Of a stretch of DNA of 64,000 bases, positions 1 through 11,092 are shown in pieces. Location of the stretch: NCBI GenBank assembly GCA_025594325.1, contig JANHCV010000010.1:682001-746000 (forward strand), read 5' to 3'. The notes beneath the pieces were generated by a model. It made no database searches, had not been told where the DNA came from, and was given only the letters and a program-made list of their open reading frames with translations. How positions within the stretch are numbered: position 1 is the first letter of the stretch; each line of letters starts with the position of its first letter. Origin of the DNA: Blastocladiella emersonii ATCC 22665. Lineage: Eukaryota > Blastocladiomycota > Blastocladiomycetes > Blastocladiales > Blastocladiaceae. Made by a program: the position numbers and the translations under genes.

Positions 1-292
1 TCTGTCCAATTGAGTTCAGCATCCTAATCGGACACGCGCTGTCCGAACCGTCCGAAGCGGCCAATTTAACCAGCGGGAAATCTACGATGACTATGTTCCC
101 CTCACTCAGTCAAAAATGCGAATTTTGGGTGGCTTCTTTTGCGAGGCGGCTCAGCCGTCGTGGCTCGTGCAAAAGACATGCTTCCCGAGCCTTCAGGGCC
201 ACACATGACATCAATGAGGTCACTCGACAACGACCTTGATGCACGCTTGCAACGGCCTCGTCGCTCTACGGGTCACGTTTATGTCACGTGGT

Positions 293-318
293 GGGAACGT
301 TCCCTTGGGAACGTTCCC
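293..318. repeat. Two adjacent 12-bp perfect palindromes
   Basis: The sequence GGGAACGTTCCC occurs at 293-304 and again at 307-318, separated by TT. Each copy is a perfect palindrome and the pair could fold into hairpins or bind a dimeric factor. No neighbouring gene suggests a role. Confidence 0.7.
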
Positions 319-388
319 GGAGCGTGGTTGCAGCGTTCCCGCTCCGTTCCTGTTCCCGGCCAGCCGAGGGCTTGTTCCGTGCACACTA

Positions 389-506
389 ACTATGGGCGGC
401 CCCTGTGGCCAAGCTGGCAGCCGTTTCAGGTCTTTCAATCTTTCGCATTTTCCGCTCCTTCGCTTCACGCTTTTCGCGCTTTTCGCTCCTTTCGCTTTTC
501 GCGTTC
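389..506 (+). repeat. Inverted repeat A, left arm
   Basis: This stretch recurs on the opposite strand at about 5596-5713. Both copies share the GGGCGGCCCCTGTGGCCAAG segment followed by a run of CGCTTTTCGC-like repeats. The arms are about 5.1 kb apart, so they are more likely dispersed repeat copies than the ends of one transposon. Confidence 0.7.
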
Positions 507-2844
507 ATCGGAAATCGCGGATCACAAATTGTGCGGCCAGCTGCAAATTTGCACTCAATTCTTGGGCCGGGTCGGGTGAGGGTCGAAATCGCATATCAGG
601 ATTTCTGGTGAATGCGATACATGAGCGTGATGGGTGAGGTCAGGGGGATTTTTTGCTGGTGGTCGTGGTGGTTATAGTCGCCCTTGAAGTAAGTTGGACT
701 TTTCATCACAACGGCTCAGTCGATTGCGCTGTACTCGAAGGTGATGGACTGACCGTGCTAAGAGCTACAAAAGAGATAATTAAGCGTTGGGGTGGTTGGA
801 AGCCGGGTGTCAAGAAAAAAATGGCGATCGGATTCTCAACGCTAACACACCGCCAGGGTTGATTCAAGAAGCTAACCTCGAAAGTCGTTCCTGCGCAACG
901 GAGTGAAGGATGTGACTCGCGCAAATATATTTAGCGCTCAGAGGAGCACGGAAACGATAGACACAGTTTGAATTCATGGGGTCGCAAATCGAGTACAGCA
1001 TCCAATCCAGAGGGTAAACAGGCTTTCTCCTTGCGGCAAACTGGTCAACTACCTCTACCTCAGTAGATAAACTTGGTTTCCTGGCCGGGATTGCAGTTTA
1101 AAGAGGTCGAAACCTATGTTCGCCTGAAGGGGTTTGCGGCACGCATGCTGTTGCGGATTGCGCTCGCGGATCGAGCTTATTAGGTGGACGCCTACCGGCG
1201 CGGCAGGCCAAGCGGCCAAAAAAAGTTGATTTTCTTCAATTGTTTGTACGTGGCCGCATACTGGCCCGATTCGTTTAAGTTGACGAGAGCGAGCGAGTGA
1301 AGGACCGCTTCCGCTAGCACGAATGGACAACAATTGCCAGCCTCGAGTAAAGCTGGTGAGCCCTGGTACTTAGCATGCTCACAATTCAGCGCTTCAGCAA
1401 GAGCGCGCGGGACGGTCGCCCAACCAGTGAAGCACGTCCACGGCGCTGAACCGGCACGTTGCAAATCTTTCCAGACCTGAATGAGGTGCATGCGATCCAG
1501 TCGGTGCGATTGAGCGCCTGGAACGCATCAAAGGCCACTTCAGAGAGTTGCGAATGGTGCTATTCCTTTGCTTGAACACAGGGTCGCGGAACGGCCATGC
1601 TCGAGCTGCCTCTGACGCTGGTAGAACATGTAACACCCCGTGATCGAGCTTCACTATCTGCCACGCGACGATTTTAGAGTTGAAACGCGACGTGAACGTT
1701 TCCAGCTTCATGGTAGAGTCATGGATCAGTAGGCGACATTCTGTTCGTCACTCAAGGGCGGGTCTCCGACTTGGCGAGCGGCCCTATCAACTAGCTGAAG
1801 CTACCGGCGGTCAAATCCAAAGCGGACATGACTTCTTCTGATGCGCTGGGAGCGACAGGCGCGGCTCGTCAGCGGCTGGCGGTGCCTGTGCTACGGGTTC
1901 AGCGCGGCGCTCGAATCACGCAAGTAGACATAAACTAGGCGCAATTTGGAAGAAATCCATGGGTTGAATACATTGCATCAACTGGCATCTACAGCATGCG
2001 TAAAACATGCACGGAAGGTGGATGGAGCAAATCAGCGAGCTGTGGCGAGCGTGTAAACTCCACCGTCCGACGCCACTGCAGGGTCACGTTGGCCGCGTCC
2101 GTTCACGCTTGGCCTGCGAGCTCGTTCAGGCGCAAGGTCCCCTTCAATCCGCGATGAATGACCTTTGCGGCTCCCTTGAGAACCTCGCGTCAGCTGCGGT
2201 ACGATCCGGCCGCTGCGATGTGCTTGGTACTCGCTCTCGTGCGGCTGAGTCCAGCTGCATCCGTAACATCCGGCTGTCGTCGCGCAGGCAAGAGAGCCGA
2301 AGGCATGAGCTCGCTCTTAGTATGTTCGTACGACCGTTACACGGTTATCAGACCCGGCTCGCTTCTCGGCCCCAGTTCACGAAGGAAACGGGGGGTGCTC
2401 GCTGTGGACACGAATGCGTGGAATGGGACGGCGAGCTGCGACCCCAGCAACTGTCATGACAAGGGTCTCGTCGCTTCCAGAGCCTAACCAAAATCTAAGC
2501 TTTGATCGACTCGAGAACAAAGGGGGGTAACCGCGCGGCCGCGTCACGACCCTGAACGCGCCGTGCTTGCCCAGTTCCTCCCTCCTCCCCTCGCAGTCCT
2601 GCTTTCAAGTGCAGTTTGTCGTTTTTTTTTAACCGCGCGTTTCAAGGCTAGCGAAACTGAGCGAGAGTCGTGGCACGGCGGGTTGCGAGACGGGGTGCGA
2701 GACGCGTCGCGAAAACACGTGTGCGGTCACCCGCACGTGACACAGCTTGGCTTGGACTTTGCCGCGAGCGCGCGTCGGGGGAGCGAGTGACTCTTCGCCA
2801 CGCCGCGGTCGGTCCCCGCTCTCTCGCTCATCACCACTCGCTGC

Positions 2845-3922
2845 AATGTATCACCCGTCCACCAAAGAAGCACACTACGATCTCGACGCGCGGCAACCAC
2901 GCGGCCAACGTCAACAGGTACGCGTCACATCCCGCTGCCGCGCCCGCCGCCGCGCGCTTGGCTCCCATCGCGCCGACCGTCGTGTTGCGCTCCCGTGGCG
3001 GTGCGCCCGGTGTGGTGCCCTTCACACTCTGCTCTGGCGCGTCGACGACGCGCTGTGAGACCAGCGGTGTCGTCGCTGCCGCGCGTGCGCACCGTCGTAC
3101 GCGGGCTCCGCCGCGCTCGTTCCTCGGGCGCAGCACGGCGCAGCGCAAGGGGACCCCACCGGGCTACCAGCCGCGTGCGCGCTCGTCAAAGGTGCTGACA
3201 CCTGTGCGGTGCCCATGTAGCCGCCGGCGCGCGTCCGCCACCAGGGACTCAACATTTGGCGACTCATGGACCTGAGACCATCGAGCCAGCCTCGCTCGCG
3301 ACGGTACGCCGTCTCCGCGTGTCTCATGCACTCACGCTGCACGCTCGCGCCAGTAGCGCCGACAGGCTCGCTCAAGCGGTTCGACCGCGGCCACCGCGTG
3401 CGTCAAGTCCCAGTCGCAGGTACGTTTGACACTTCTCGTCGCTGCGCAAGAGTTGGCGCGCGACTGACATGCTCGCTCGCATTGCTCCTCGTAGCCCCTC
3501 GTGATCCACTGGTCTCTCGCTACACTATCGACCCGCCGCCTCTCAACGGATGAACAACTGGCGCGCAGCATCCGCAAGCTGTACGGCGCCGTATTCGAGG
3601 CGACTCGGTACGCCCTCGTCACACGCCGCTCGAGGCGCAGCGCGACTCACATGAGCTCTCGGACCTTTCTTGCTTGTAGCAGCGATCTCTGACGACCATC
3701 TCGCCCGGCCGGTTTCTGTACTCGGGGTCGTGGCGCGACCTGACCGTGGATCGCAGCAAGTGCGACGCGCACGCGGTTTGGGTCACGGTCGGCGGCTTCG
3801 AGTGCGGAGACCTGGTGCTGGCGACGGCGTCTGCTCTCCGCTCGGGTACTTGCTTGTCGTGCATCGTCGTCGCGCGCGGGCCGGGATTCCGACTCGCATG
3901 CCGCGCGACCCGCGGCGGTGGC
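2845..3922 (+). pseudogene. Possible degenerate multi-exon gene
   Basis: A CT-rich leader precedes an ATG at 2845. The frame opens MYHPSTKEAHYDLDARQ and runs to a GTACGC donor, the usual first-exon style of this genome. Downstream there are well-formed donor/acceptor pairs at about 3420/3494 (GTACGT to CTCGTAG) and 3608/3679 (GTACGC to CTTGTAG). The enclosed open frames read like protein (3495-3607 and 3680-3937), but their phases do not join without hitting a stop. I recognise no domain. It may be a decayed gene or a chance arrangement in GC-rich DNA. Confidence 0.22.
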
Positions 3923-3957
3923 GCTCTGACCTGTATCTGATATCTCGCTGTACGCAA

Positions 3958-4215
3958 TACACTCGCAAATTTGCACCAAAACGCAGTCCCCATCGTGTAA
4001 ATTTGCCAACAATTCGTGCGCCAACCGGGTCGCTCGTCTCACAAATTGGCCATCAAATGTGCCATCAAGTCGCAGCAGATTGAACGGCAATTGGTTGCAA
4101 ATTCGCTGTCCTAGCCGAACCGCGGGCCGCCGCTCAATTTGGTGCAAATTTGCTCAGGTTTAAAATTTGCCTCCAAACCATGTAAATTGGCCGCAAATTC
4201 GCAAGGCCCGGATTT
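3958..4215. repeat. Cluster of AAATTTGC-like words
   Basis: About a dozen variants of AAATTTGC, AAATTGGC and GCAAATTC, in both orientations, are packed into roughly 260 bp of otherwise GC-rich sequence. The spacing is irregular, so this is not a simple tandem repeat. Another GCAAATTTGC occurs near 542-551. Confidence 0.5.
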
Positions 4216-4232
4216 GCGAAGTTCGCTCGCTT

Positions 4233-4400
4233 CGATTTTTCTTTCGCTCGCTTCCCCTCACCCCGGCCGCTGCTAGCCACGATAAAGCGCCTCGCAACCC
4301 ACCACGTGACGCCCTCGCGCTCACGTACGCCGTCGCCGCCGTCGGGCGCGCTGCTCGCCGCGAACCGCTCGCCGTTACCGCCGCCGCGATCACAACAGAA
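4233..4400 (+). repeat. Inverted repeat B, left arm
   Basis: This stretch pairs with the reverse complement of about 5470-5612. The shared core includes GATAAAGCGCCTCGCAAC and CACCACGTGAC followed by CTCGCGCTCACG. Similarity is clear but imperfect across about 130 bp. The 1.1 kb between the arms shows no transposase-like frame, so the pair could be a non-autonomous element or two dispersed copies. Confidence 0.6.
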
Positions 4401-5469
4401 ATCGTCGCGCGTGACGCGTCTATGCAACCCGCACTACCCGCAACGCAATACAGCTCGCTCGGGGGCCACTACGCCGTGAGCTGCTTCATGATCGCGACTT
4501 CCATGGGCAACCGCGCTGTACGATGCCTTGACCGTCAGAATTTGGAGCGGGCACGGGTGCCCTGGATGCGCTGCTGTGGCAGCGAGGGCTGCAAAGTGTG
4601 AGGCGTGAAACGGTATGAGTTTGAGTACGAGTTGCAGGGATCAGCTCGGCCATCAGCGGGCGCGGGTCGTGCGGCCATGAGCTTGTGGCCAAGCTTGGTT
4701 GAGAGCGGCGCGGGCGTCGCTCGTTTCTCAATGCAACCCGCTTACCAACCGTGAGGGCGGAGAGTACATGGCTCTGATCAGGAATACTACTTGGTCAAGG
4801 ACGGCCGCGATTCGTGCTCCAAGTGTGCGCGTCCATCGTGCTTTCGTCCGCTTCCCGCTGACGCTGCGGTTGGAACTTCAACCAGCATCATGCTTGTCTT
4901 TTCTATTCGCATTGAATGTCGCTGACACGGCGATCCGAGCCTCAGATGTCCAAGTGAAATGTCAAAGAGCTCAGTAGAAGTCATCCCCCGCGCCAAGTTG
5001 ATGGAAACGCGCTTTATTCGTTTGAAGCCAAGGTACATGAGCTAGATTCGGGACAGTTGCGCGCGATCCTCGCTTCATCACAAGAGTCTGTACTACAAAC
5101 GCGTCGCCTCACCTTGATGCGCCAGGATCCTCAAGTAGCTCAGCTGATCAATCCTGGCAAGGACGGCCAACCAAGCGGGTTGGGACTGAGATGGATGTGG
5201 TGGTCGTGAACAGAGAGTGCGGTCAAGTCGCCCACACCAACGCGAAATCGTGGCGAAGCAACATGCGTGCTTGACTGCGAAGAACCGTTGACCTAAAGTG
5301 TGCGCCAGAACAGGCCCTGGCGCTCGGCGGGGACAACGCCATCAATGACGCGGGCCTCACTCATGTCGCGCATCGCTCATGGCATTGGGCGGCAAATGTG
5401 CTGCGTTGCCGGAAGTGCAGGTTTCAAGGGTGCGTCACGCGCGACAAATTTTCGAGCGCGGTCGCGACG

Positions 5470-5612
5470 ACGCTGGCGGCGACCGGATCGCGGCGACCAG
5501 CGTGCGCGGCGGCGTGCGTGAGCGCGAGGTGGTCACGTGGTGCGTTGCGAGGCGCTTTATCGCGGCCAGCAGCAGCGGGGGTGCGGGGAAGCGAGCGAAC
5601 GCGAAAAGCGAA
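5470..5612 (-). repeat. Inverted repeat B, right arm
   Basis: Reverse-complement partner of 4233-4400. It abuts the right arm of repeat A (5596-5713), so the two repeat families form one composite block here. Confidence 0.6.
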
Positions 5613-5713
5613 AGGAGCGAAAAGCGCGAAAAGCGTGAAGCGAAGGAGCTGAAAACGCGAAAGATCGTAAGACCTGAAACGGCTGCCAGCTTGGCCACAG
5701 GGGCCGCCCATAG
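5596..5713 (-). repeat. Inverted repeat A, right arm
   Basis: Reverse-complement partner of about 389-506. It contains the reverse complement of the CGCTTTTCGC-rich tract and ends in GGCCACAGGGGCCGCCCATA. Confidence 0.7.
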
Positions 5714-5749
5714 TTGGACCCGAGACGGGCCATTAGAGACCTTCTGAAA

Positions 5750-6300
5750 TCCTGGCGCCAGGTTTCGGCCCTCGCCCACGCATTCAGCCACGCGGTTGTG
5801 GCGCAATGCACAGCTTGCCCTCAGAGCTGGCGCCAGGAAATGCCGCCGCTGCCAGGAATTGTCGCTGCCGCCAGCCTCGCTAGGGCTCAAGGGCGAGTGA
5901 GGGAGGGGCTGTTCTGACGGCACCCGAGTCAAGCCTCGCTAGGGCTGCAAGGTAGCTTGCTGAGCCACCGCCCCTGGCCACCCAGCGCTTGTTGGGCCAC
6001 GATGGCCATGGCCTCTCAACACATGCTACTTCGTGCAAAAACTTGGATTGTTATTGAAGTTACCGAGGGTTATGAGCGCGGCGTCATCTACGCGACGCGT
6101 GCGCACTGGGCTCGGGAAGAAGCGCTCTCGCTCGAGGCAGCGAGTGATGGCCGGCTGATGTGGCGCTGGGTGCATCAGCTGACCAAGTGGCGTTCCGGCC
6201 CGACCCGAGCGCTGGCAGAAATCCTGGCGCCAGCTCCTCAGAAGGTCTCTATTTCCCTCTACCGTCGTGCTCCCGGTCAAACGCATGACGGATTGAGCAC
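5750..6300. repeat. Short palindromes and a direct repeat
   Basis: The 10-bp palindrome CTGGCGCCAG occurs near 5752 and 5828, and a close variant lies near 6228. A separate direct repeat, GCCTCGCTAGGGCT, is found at 5874 and 5933. No gene is evident in this interval. Confidence 0.55.
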
Positions 6301-6439
6301 TGACTAAAGATGCGCTTGAGCGCACCAATGCCTTCGTCGTCGCCTCAACGCGTTGGTTTGCCTATTCGTCGTCAGCCCGAACCTGCCAACATAAACTCGC
6401 ACTTTCCTTCCTGTCCGCGGAGCTCATAACCGAGCTCGG

Positions 6440-8172
6440 TTTGATGGGCCTGACTCTCGGGACTGCGTGTTCGCATATCTCGCCCGATCCGCGAATTCGG
6501 CCACGTGTGCTCAACGTCCACGCGCTCACGTACGCGGCCGCCTTTGGTCACACCGAGCTGCTTCGCCACCTCATCAACTTGACGCTGGAGCTAGATCCCG
6601 ACCTTCTCAGCACGACTATCCGAGACTTCGTATTTGGTGCCATTTAACACCGCGGTCAGGGCTTTCTCGCGTGCCCTGTGCCAAACCCCCGCCTGATCGA
6701 TCTTCTTGCCATCTTTGCCCTCAAGTCGTGGAACTGGTCGACGTTTGAGCTTCTGCTCAATGGCCAGCCGCAAGCAAGTCATGAAATCATCATGCTAGGC
6801 TTAAGCAACTCTCGATGCTCGAAGGATTAGACTTCTTTGGTGACACCGTCCCGGATGCCTCGATTGTAGCGCAGGTCCACTGGCTACTAGAAGTGTGTGT
6901 CCCTGTCAGCAACCACGTTGAAGCAGGCGGCTGGAGTGAGCTTTCGCTTTTGCTCGCGGCTAGCGGGCGATGTTCTGCCCTCCACGCCGTTCTTGAGTCG
7001 ACTACTCAGAACGTGCTGAACCACGTTTTATTCGCCGCAGCTCCAGAGCTCTCAAACTTAATTGCAATGGATAAGACGCTCACCATCGAGCAGCTAGTGA
7101 ACTTTGCCTCGTGGGGCATCAGCACTCCCAAAATTGTTGGCCGCATCTTACATGTCGCCATTACTTTGGAAGATGACGCGCTGATCGAGTTTGCGGTCAA
7201 GGAGGCCGCGGGCGACCGCACGACGTACACTTACGGTACGGCACGTTCATTTCTCTTTCCGTCGTTTTGCGCGACTGACTGATATGACACCGGGTAGCAA
7301 TCAACATGGCGCTAGTCAGTTGGGAACTCGGACAGCTTCAGCACGTTCTTCAGCTCACCGAGTTGCACGTCCCCTAAAACAAAGAATTTCGTCAGTTGGT
7401 CAACACACCGCACCTCATCCAGCGTCTCAGACTTGGTGACGGCATTATCCTGGACCCGGAACACCTCCTCACCCTGCTTGTTGAAGATTTTTCCAAGTCG
7501 ACCCTCAGCAGCGACTCGCTCGAGGAGATTTATCAACTTGGACAGCTTGCTGCGGCCGTGTTTGGCCGCCCGTCTCTCACTTACAAGGCAGAAACGCTGC
7601 TCAACACGGCTGTTGGCATGAAGGCGGTCACAAAGGCGCTTCTCGTTGCGCAGGATGTTCCCTTTACTCTCTCATTACCAGCCGCTTTTGACTGCCCAGA
7701 GCTCTGCGAATGTTGTCCGATGCACTTCCAAGGTCCGTGGCGCCTCGGCCCTCGAGTGCAAGTCCGACCTTCTCGCCCTTATCCGCAGCGGGACGATTCC
7801 TTGCCCCGAAGACCTCGAGAGTCCCGATTTTTTCCCTTGCGTCGCTTCTGACGGGTTGAGCCATCGTTGCTCGCAGGACGATCAGAGTCACGACGTCTCA
7901 AGCGAGGTCTGATTGTTCCGGGCAGCAATCTCGTCAAGTTCTTTGTCCCGTTTGGCCAGCGCGCGCTCCGACTCTTCAGCGCGGCATTTGTTGACGGATC
8001 GCTCGACAGCTGTGACGACCGTGCGCTCCCTGAACTGACGATCGTGTTGATCAAGCTGCACAATTACGACTGCGCATTGGTCCATCAGTTTCTGACACGG
8101 GTCGCGCCTCGCACGACGCAGAGCGATGCCTCCAGTTGTTTGTTTGAGTCGCATCACGTTCTTCTGAAATGA
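6440..8172 (+). pseudogene. Decayed copy of the two-exon gene at 26.8-29.1 kb
   Basis: Translations in several frames align with the minus-strand gene at 26,821-29,051. VHALTYAAAFGH matches VHALVYAVSYGR, and a LLAIFALKSWNWST phrase matches LLAAVALTKWDWPT. SSDSLEEIYQLGQLAAAV matches SSDSLEELQRLGQLTAAV. Near the end, FSAAFVDGSLDS matches FDAVFVDGSLNF. The single intron is conserved in position (donor GTACGG at about 7235, acceptor GTAG at about 7299). The copy is broken by a stop at about 6646, frame changes between 6650 and 6815, a TAA at about 7378, and further shifts after 7740. The N-terminal 150 residues or so of the sister protein are not recognisable here. Function of the family is unknown. 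Confidence 0.8.
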
Positions 8173-8403
8173 GTTGGGTCTTCCATGTATATATTTTTTT
8201 CATGCTTTTTAACATAGAAAGGCGAGCCTGCGCTTAACGCTCCGCCGCCTGCTCGTTTGCGACGCGATGGTCACCTCCGCGTGACCTTGCGCGGCGCACA
8301 GACTTTTGCGCGGACGAAGCTCGCCGATCCGCCTCCCCTGATCCCTCATCCTCACGAAGCTAATGCAAACTACCACTTGCTGCAACATATTCATGTAACT
8401 ACA

Positions 8404-10116
8404 ATGCCGCGACATGAGAAACCTCGCAGCCAAAACGATCACCACCCGTACCGACGAGGAGCGCCCCCACCTGCCTCGACGGCGGCCGGTTCGGCGCGGG
8501 CGTCAGCCGGATTTTCTTCCTCCGCTTCAGCTCGGGCGGCCGCGGCTCCATCGACCTCAGCGCCACCCGATGAATCAGACCGCCTCGTCCGTGAGCTCGA
8601 TACGCTTCACTCGCAGATCAGCGAGCTGCAAGGACTGCTTGCGTCGCGCGGTACGTGATGCCGCCCGCCCGTCGAACCAAACCCGCAATTGACCTTTCCT
8701 CCAGACAGCGACGTATCCCGAGTCAACAGCGACGCCGAGAGTCACCACCTGCAAACCGCGGCGCTCGCCCGGTTCAAGGACGTGCTGTTGGACCACTCGC
8801 GGTCGTCGCGGGACACCGCCGACGCGCTCGCCAAGTACCGCGCCGCCATCGCCAGCAGCACCTCGTCGACGGTCGAGCAGCGCATCGCGGTGCAACAGCT
8901 CGTCAGCACCGTCGAGTCGGCGCTCCTTGGCGTTGTGACCGGTACAGCCGCGGGGCACGCGCCGCAAGTCGCTGCCCTCGCCCAGTCCGCCGCCGCGGGC
9001 CTCGCGCCCGAGATCCTCGCGTCGATGTTCCTCGAGCACGTCCCGCCCGCAGCCTCACCCGAAGCCGCCGCGTTCCCGGACCTCGCGCCGGCCGACGCCG
9101 TCATGGGCGACATCCTCCGGTCGCACCTCGCGATCGCCGACGAGCTCGCCGCGGCCGTCCGCGAGCGCGACGCGCTGCGGGACGACATCCGCCAGCGAAT
9201 CGACTTGCTGCACCAGTCCCAGCCGGCGGCGCACGCGCACGCGGTGCTCGCTGTCGCGGAAGCTGCGGCGCAGGACGCGCTCGACGTGTTCCTCGCGACC
9301 GAGCTCGCCGCCGCCGAGTCGCTTGCCGGAAGTGGGGGTGACCCGCTCGCGCAGCTGGCGGCCGAGGAGCAGGCGCGCGTCGACCAGACCTCCCGCGCGC
9401 TCGAGACAATCGAGCAGCTGCTCGCCGTCCACGGCGCGCTCGCCGAGACCGTGCGCGACCGCGTGGTCCCCGAGACGATGGCGGCGCTCGCTCCGCTCGA
9501 CGGGCTGACGAGCGGCTTGCTCCCCGTCGACGCCCGCGCGGTGCCGCATGCGGCTGTCCGCGACCGTATCACCGAGTCGCTACCACCCGCGGCGCAGGCC
9601 GACGACTTCACGCGCGGCCGCTTCCCAGACGCGTTCCTCGGCGAGCTACTGTCCGCCCGACTCGCGCACGCGTCCATGGACCGCGGCACGGGCGACGACC
9701 GCGACGCGGCGGCGCACGCGCTCGGCGTGATGCGTGCGGCGGCGGAACGGCCCGTGGGCGACCTGTTGCTGGGTGATCCGCCCGCACCGGTATTCGGGGC
9801 CGACCCGAACGCGGTGGCGGCGGCGCTCGCGGGCCACTGGGCGGCGACGATGGGCGAGATTGGCGAGCAGGGAAAGCAGCAGGAGCGCGATGCGGCGGAG
9901 GCGATGGAGGTGGGGAAGCAGGGAGAGGATGTCGCGGACGTGTACCGCGAGACGTACGTCCGGGAGATGGTGTGCGGGAGGATCGGCGGCTGATTCGAGT
10001 GTGCGTCCATGTGTAGGACCGACTTTCTCGACGGCAAGAAGTGGGCCGCGGCGCTGGGCCTGGACGCGGAGATTCTCAAGTACAAGAAGGCGCGTCAGCG
10101 CGATGGGGGCCGTTGA
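8404..10116 (+). CDS. Coiled-coil protein of unknown function
   Basis: Three exons, 8404-8650, 8705-9953 and 10017-10116, encode 531 residues. Introns are 54 and 63 nt with GTACGT donors and CCAG or TGTAG acceptors. The ATG at 8404 is the first in frame. Residues 1-60 are Ala/Ser/Pro-rich. A first coiled-coil stretch (LVRELDTLHSQISELQGLL) is followed by a long Ala/Arg/Glu-rich helical region to the C-terminus, which ends in a basic helix (LKYKKARQRDGGR) on the small third exon. No catalytic motif or membrane segment is visible. Overall shape fits a structural or microtubule-associated protein, for example an augmin-like subunit, but I cannot assign a family. It converges on the J-protein gene with only 44 bp between the stop codons. 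Confidence 0.75.
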
Positions 10117-10160
10117 GTGACGAACGTGTATAGGAGGGGAATCTAACGGTTTCTAATCAA

Positions 10161-10838
10161 TCAAGCGTGTCCCCAGAAGACGGCGCTGATGGCGATGGCG
10201 GAAAACCCGAGCCCGAGGATCCATGACCGGTTGATCTCGGCCTTGCCGCGCGACAGCTCGGCCTGCCACTCCTTCCACTCGTCCTCGCGGCGCTTCTGCT
10301 CGCGCTCGCGGTGACGCGCATTGTTCATGTTCGCCGCGGACCGCGCGGCCTCCTCGCGGCCGTAGTGCTCCCACTCGTGCGCGTCGTAGTTGAACTGGGA
10401 CGCGTTGCGGGCGCCCGTCCGCGGCTTACTTGTACTCGGGTCGTAGGCGCCGTAGGTACGTTGCCGTGGGGCGTTGCGCATGGACCCGCTGCCGCGCGGG
10501 GCCGAGCTCAGGTGGCGCGACGACTTGCTGATGCGCGAGCGGTCGTACTCGCGGCGCTTGGTCTCGTTGCCCAGCACGGCGTACGCGTCGCTGATGGCCA
10601 GGAACCGGTCCTTGGCCTCGGCCGACGCGTTCACGTCCGGGTGGTACTGCTTCGACAGGCGGTAGTACGAAGCCTTGATCTTGCGCTTGTCGGCGGCCGG
10701 CGTCAGCTCGAGCACGTCGTACAGCGAGCCCGTCGCGGTCACGGCGGCGGTCGCGTAGCCGCGAATTGTGGGCGCTCGGGCCGCGGTGGCGGCGAGGCGA
10801 GGCCTGGAGAGTGCATGCGGGTACATGAGGCGATGCAT
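10161..10838 (-). CDS. Type III J-domain protein, probably mitochondrial
   Basis: A single exon of 225 residues. The J domain spans about residues 38-100 (SLYDVLELTPAADKRKIKAS onward) and carries the HPD tripeptide at 66-68, which stimulates Hsp70 ATPase. The N-terminus (MHRLMYPHALSRPRLAATAA) is basic and lacks acidic residues, as expected of a mitochondrial presequence. A hydrophobic segment near the C-terminus (WILGLGFSAIAISAVFW) suggests a membrane anchor. There is no G/F-rich or zinc-finger region. The arrangement recalls DNAJC30/DNAJC4-type proteins. The start is the first ATG after a CT-rich leader. It is divergent from the exonuclease gene at 11093, so the 254 bp between them probably serve both. 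Confidence 0.85.
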   Translation of the reverse strand: MHRLMYPHALSRPRLAATAARAPTIRGYATAAVTATGSLYDVLELTPAADKRKIKASYYRLSKQYHPDVNASAEAKDRFLAISDAYAVLGNETKRREYDRSRISKSSRHLSSAPRGSGSMRNAPRQRTYGAYDPSTSKPRTGARNASQFNYDAHEWEHYGREEAARSAANMNNARHREREQKRREDEWKEWQAELSRGKAEINRSWILGLGFSAIAISAVFWGHA

Positions 10839-11092
10839 GGTGACTGGATGATCTTTGTTGAGAGACGAGAGGGAGGGAGAGCGAGCAAGGACTCGACAGC
10901 GGCCGCACGGCATCGAGCCGAGGGACCGACCGGCCGGTCGCGACCGTCGCGTGAGCGTGGCGCACTTTCGCCAAGTCCCCCTGCTTTCGCTCTTCGCTCG
11001 CCGCGCCGGTTCCCACCGTGTCCGACCGCTGTCTCGCCCTCCTCTCTCTCTCCTCTCCCCTCCCAGCCACGCACATTCTCGCAAACGCAACC

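Larger units (their letters stand above)
1..2844. other. Gene-poor, repeat-rich stretch
   Basis: I see no convincing gene here. Open frames are short, overlap in several phases and carry no recognisable domain. The stretch contains two adjacent 12-bp palindromes (293-318) and one arm of an inverted repeat (about 389-506), listed separately. On the minus strand around 1394-1711 there is a phrase (VDVLHWL) resembling the LEWW-repeat proteins found from 40.8 kb onward, which could be a relic of that family, but it is too short to annotate. Confidence 0.5.

Noticed and set aside
139-637. Overlapping open frames near the left end with Phe/Arg/Ser repeats
   Set aside because: The repeats in the translation come from the DNA repeat at 389-506, which also occurs inverted at 5.6 kb; three frames are open at once.
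8742-10085. 447-residue minus-strand open frame
   Set aside because: Ser/Ala/Arg-rich shadow of the plus-strand coiled-coil gene, with no domain and no proper start context.
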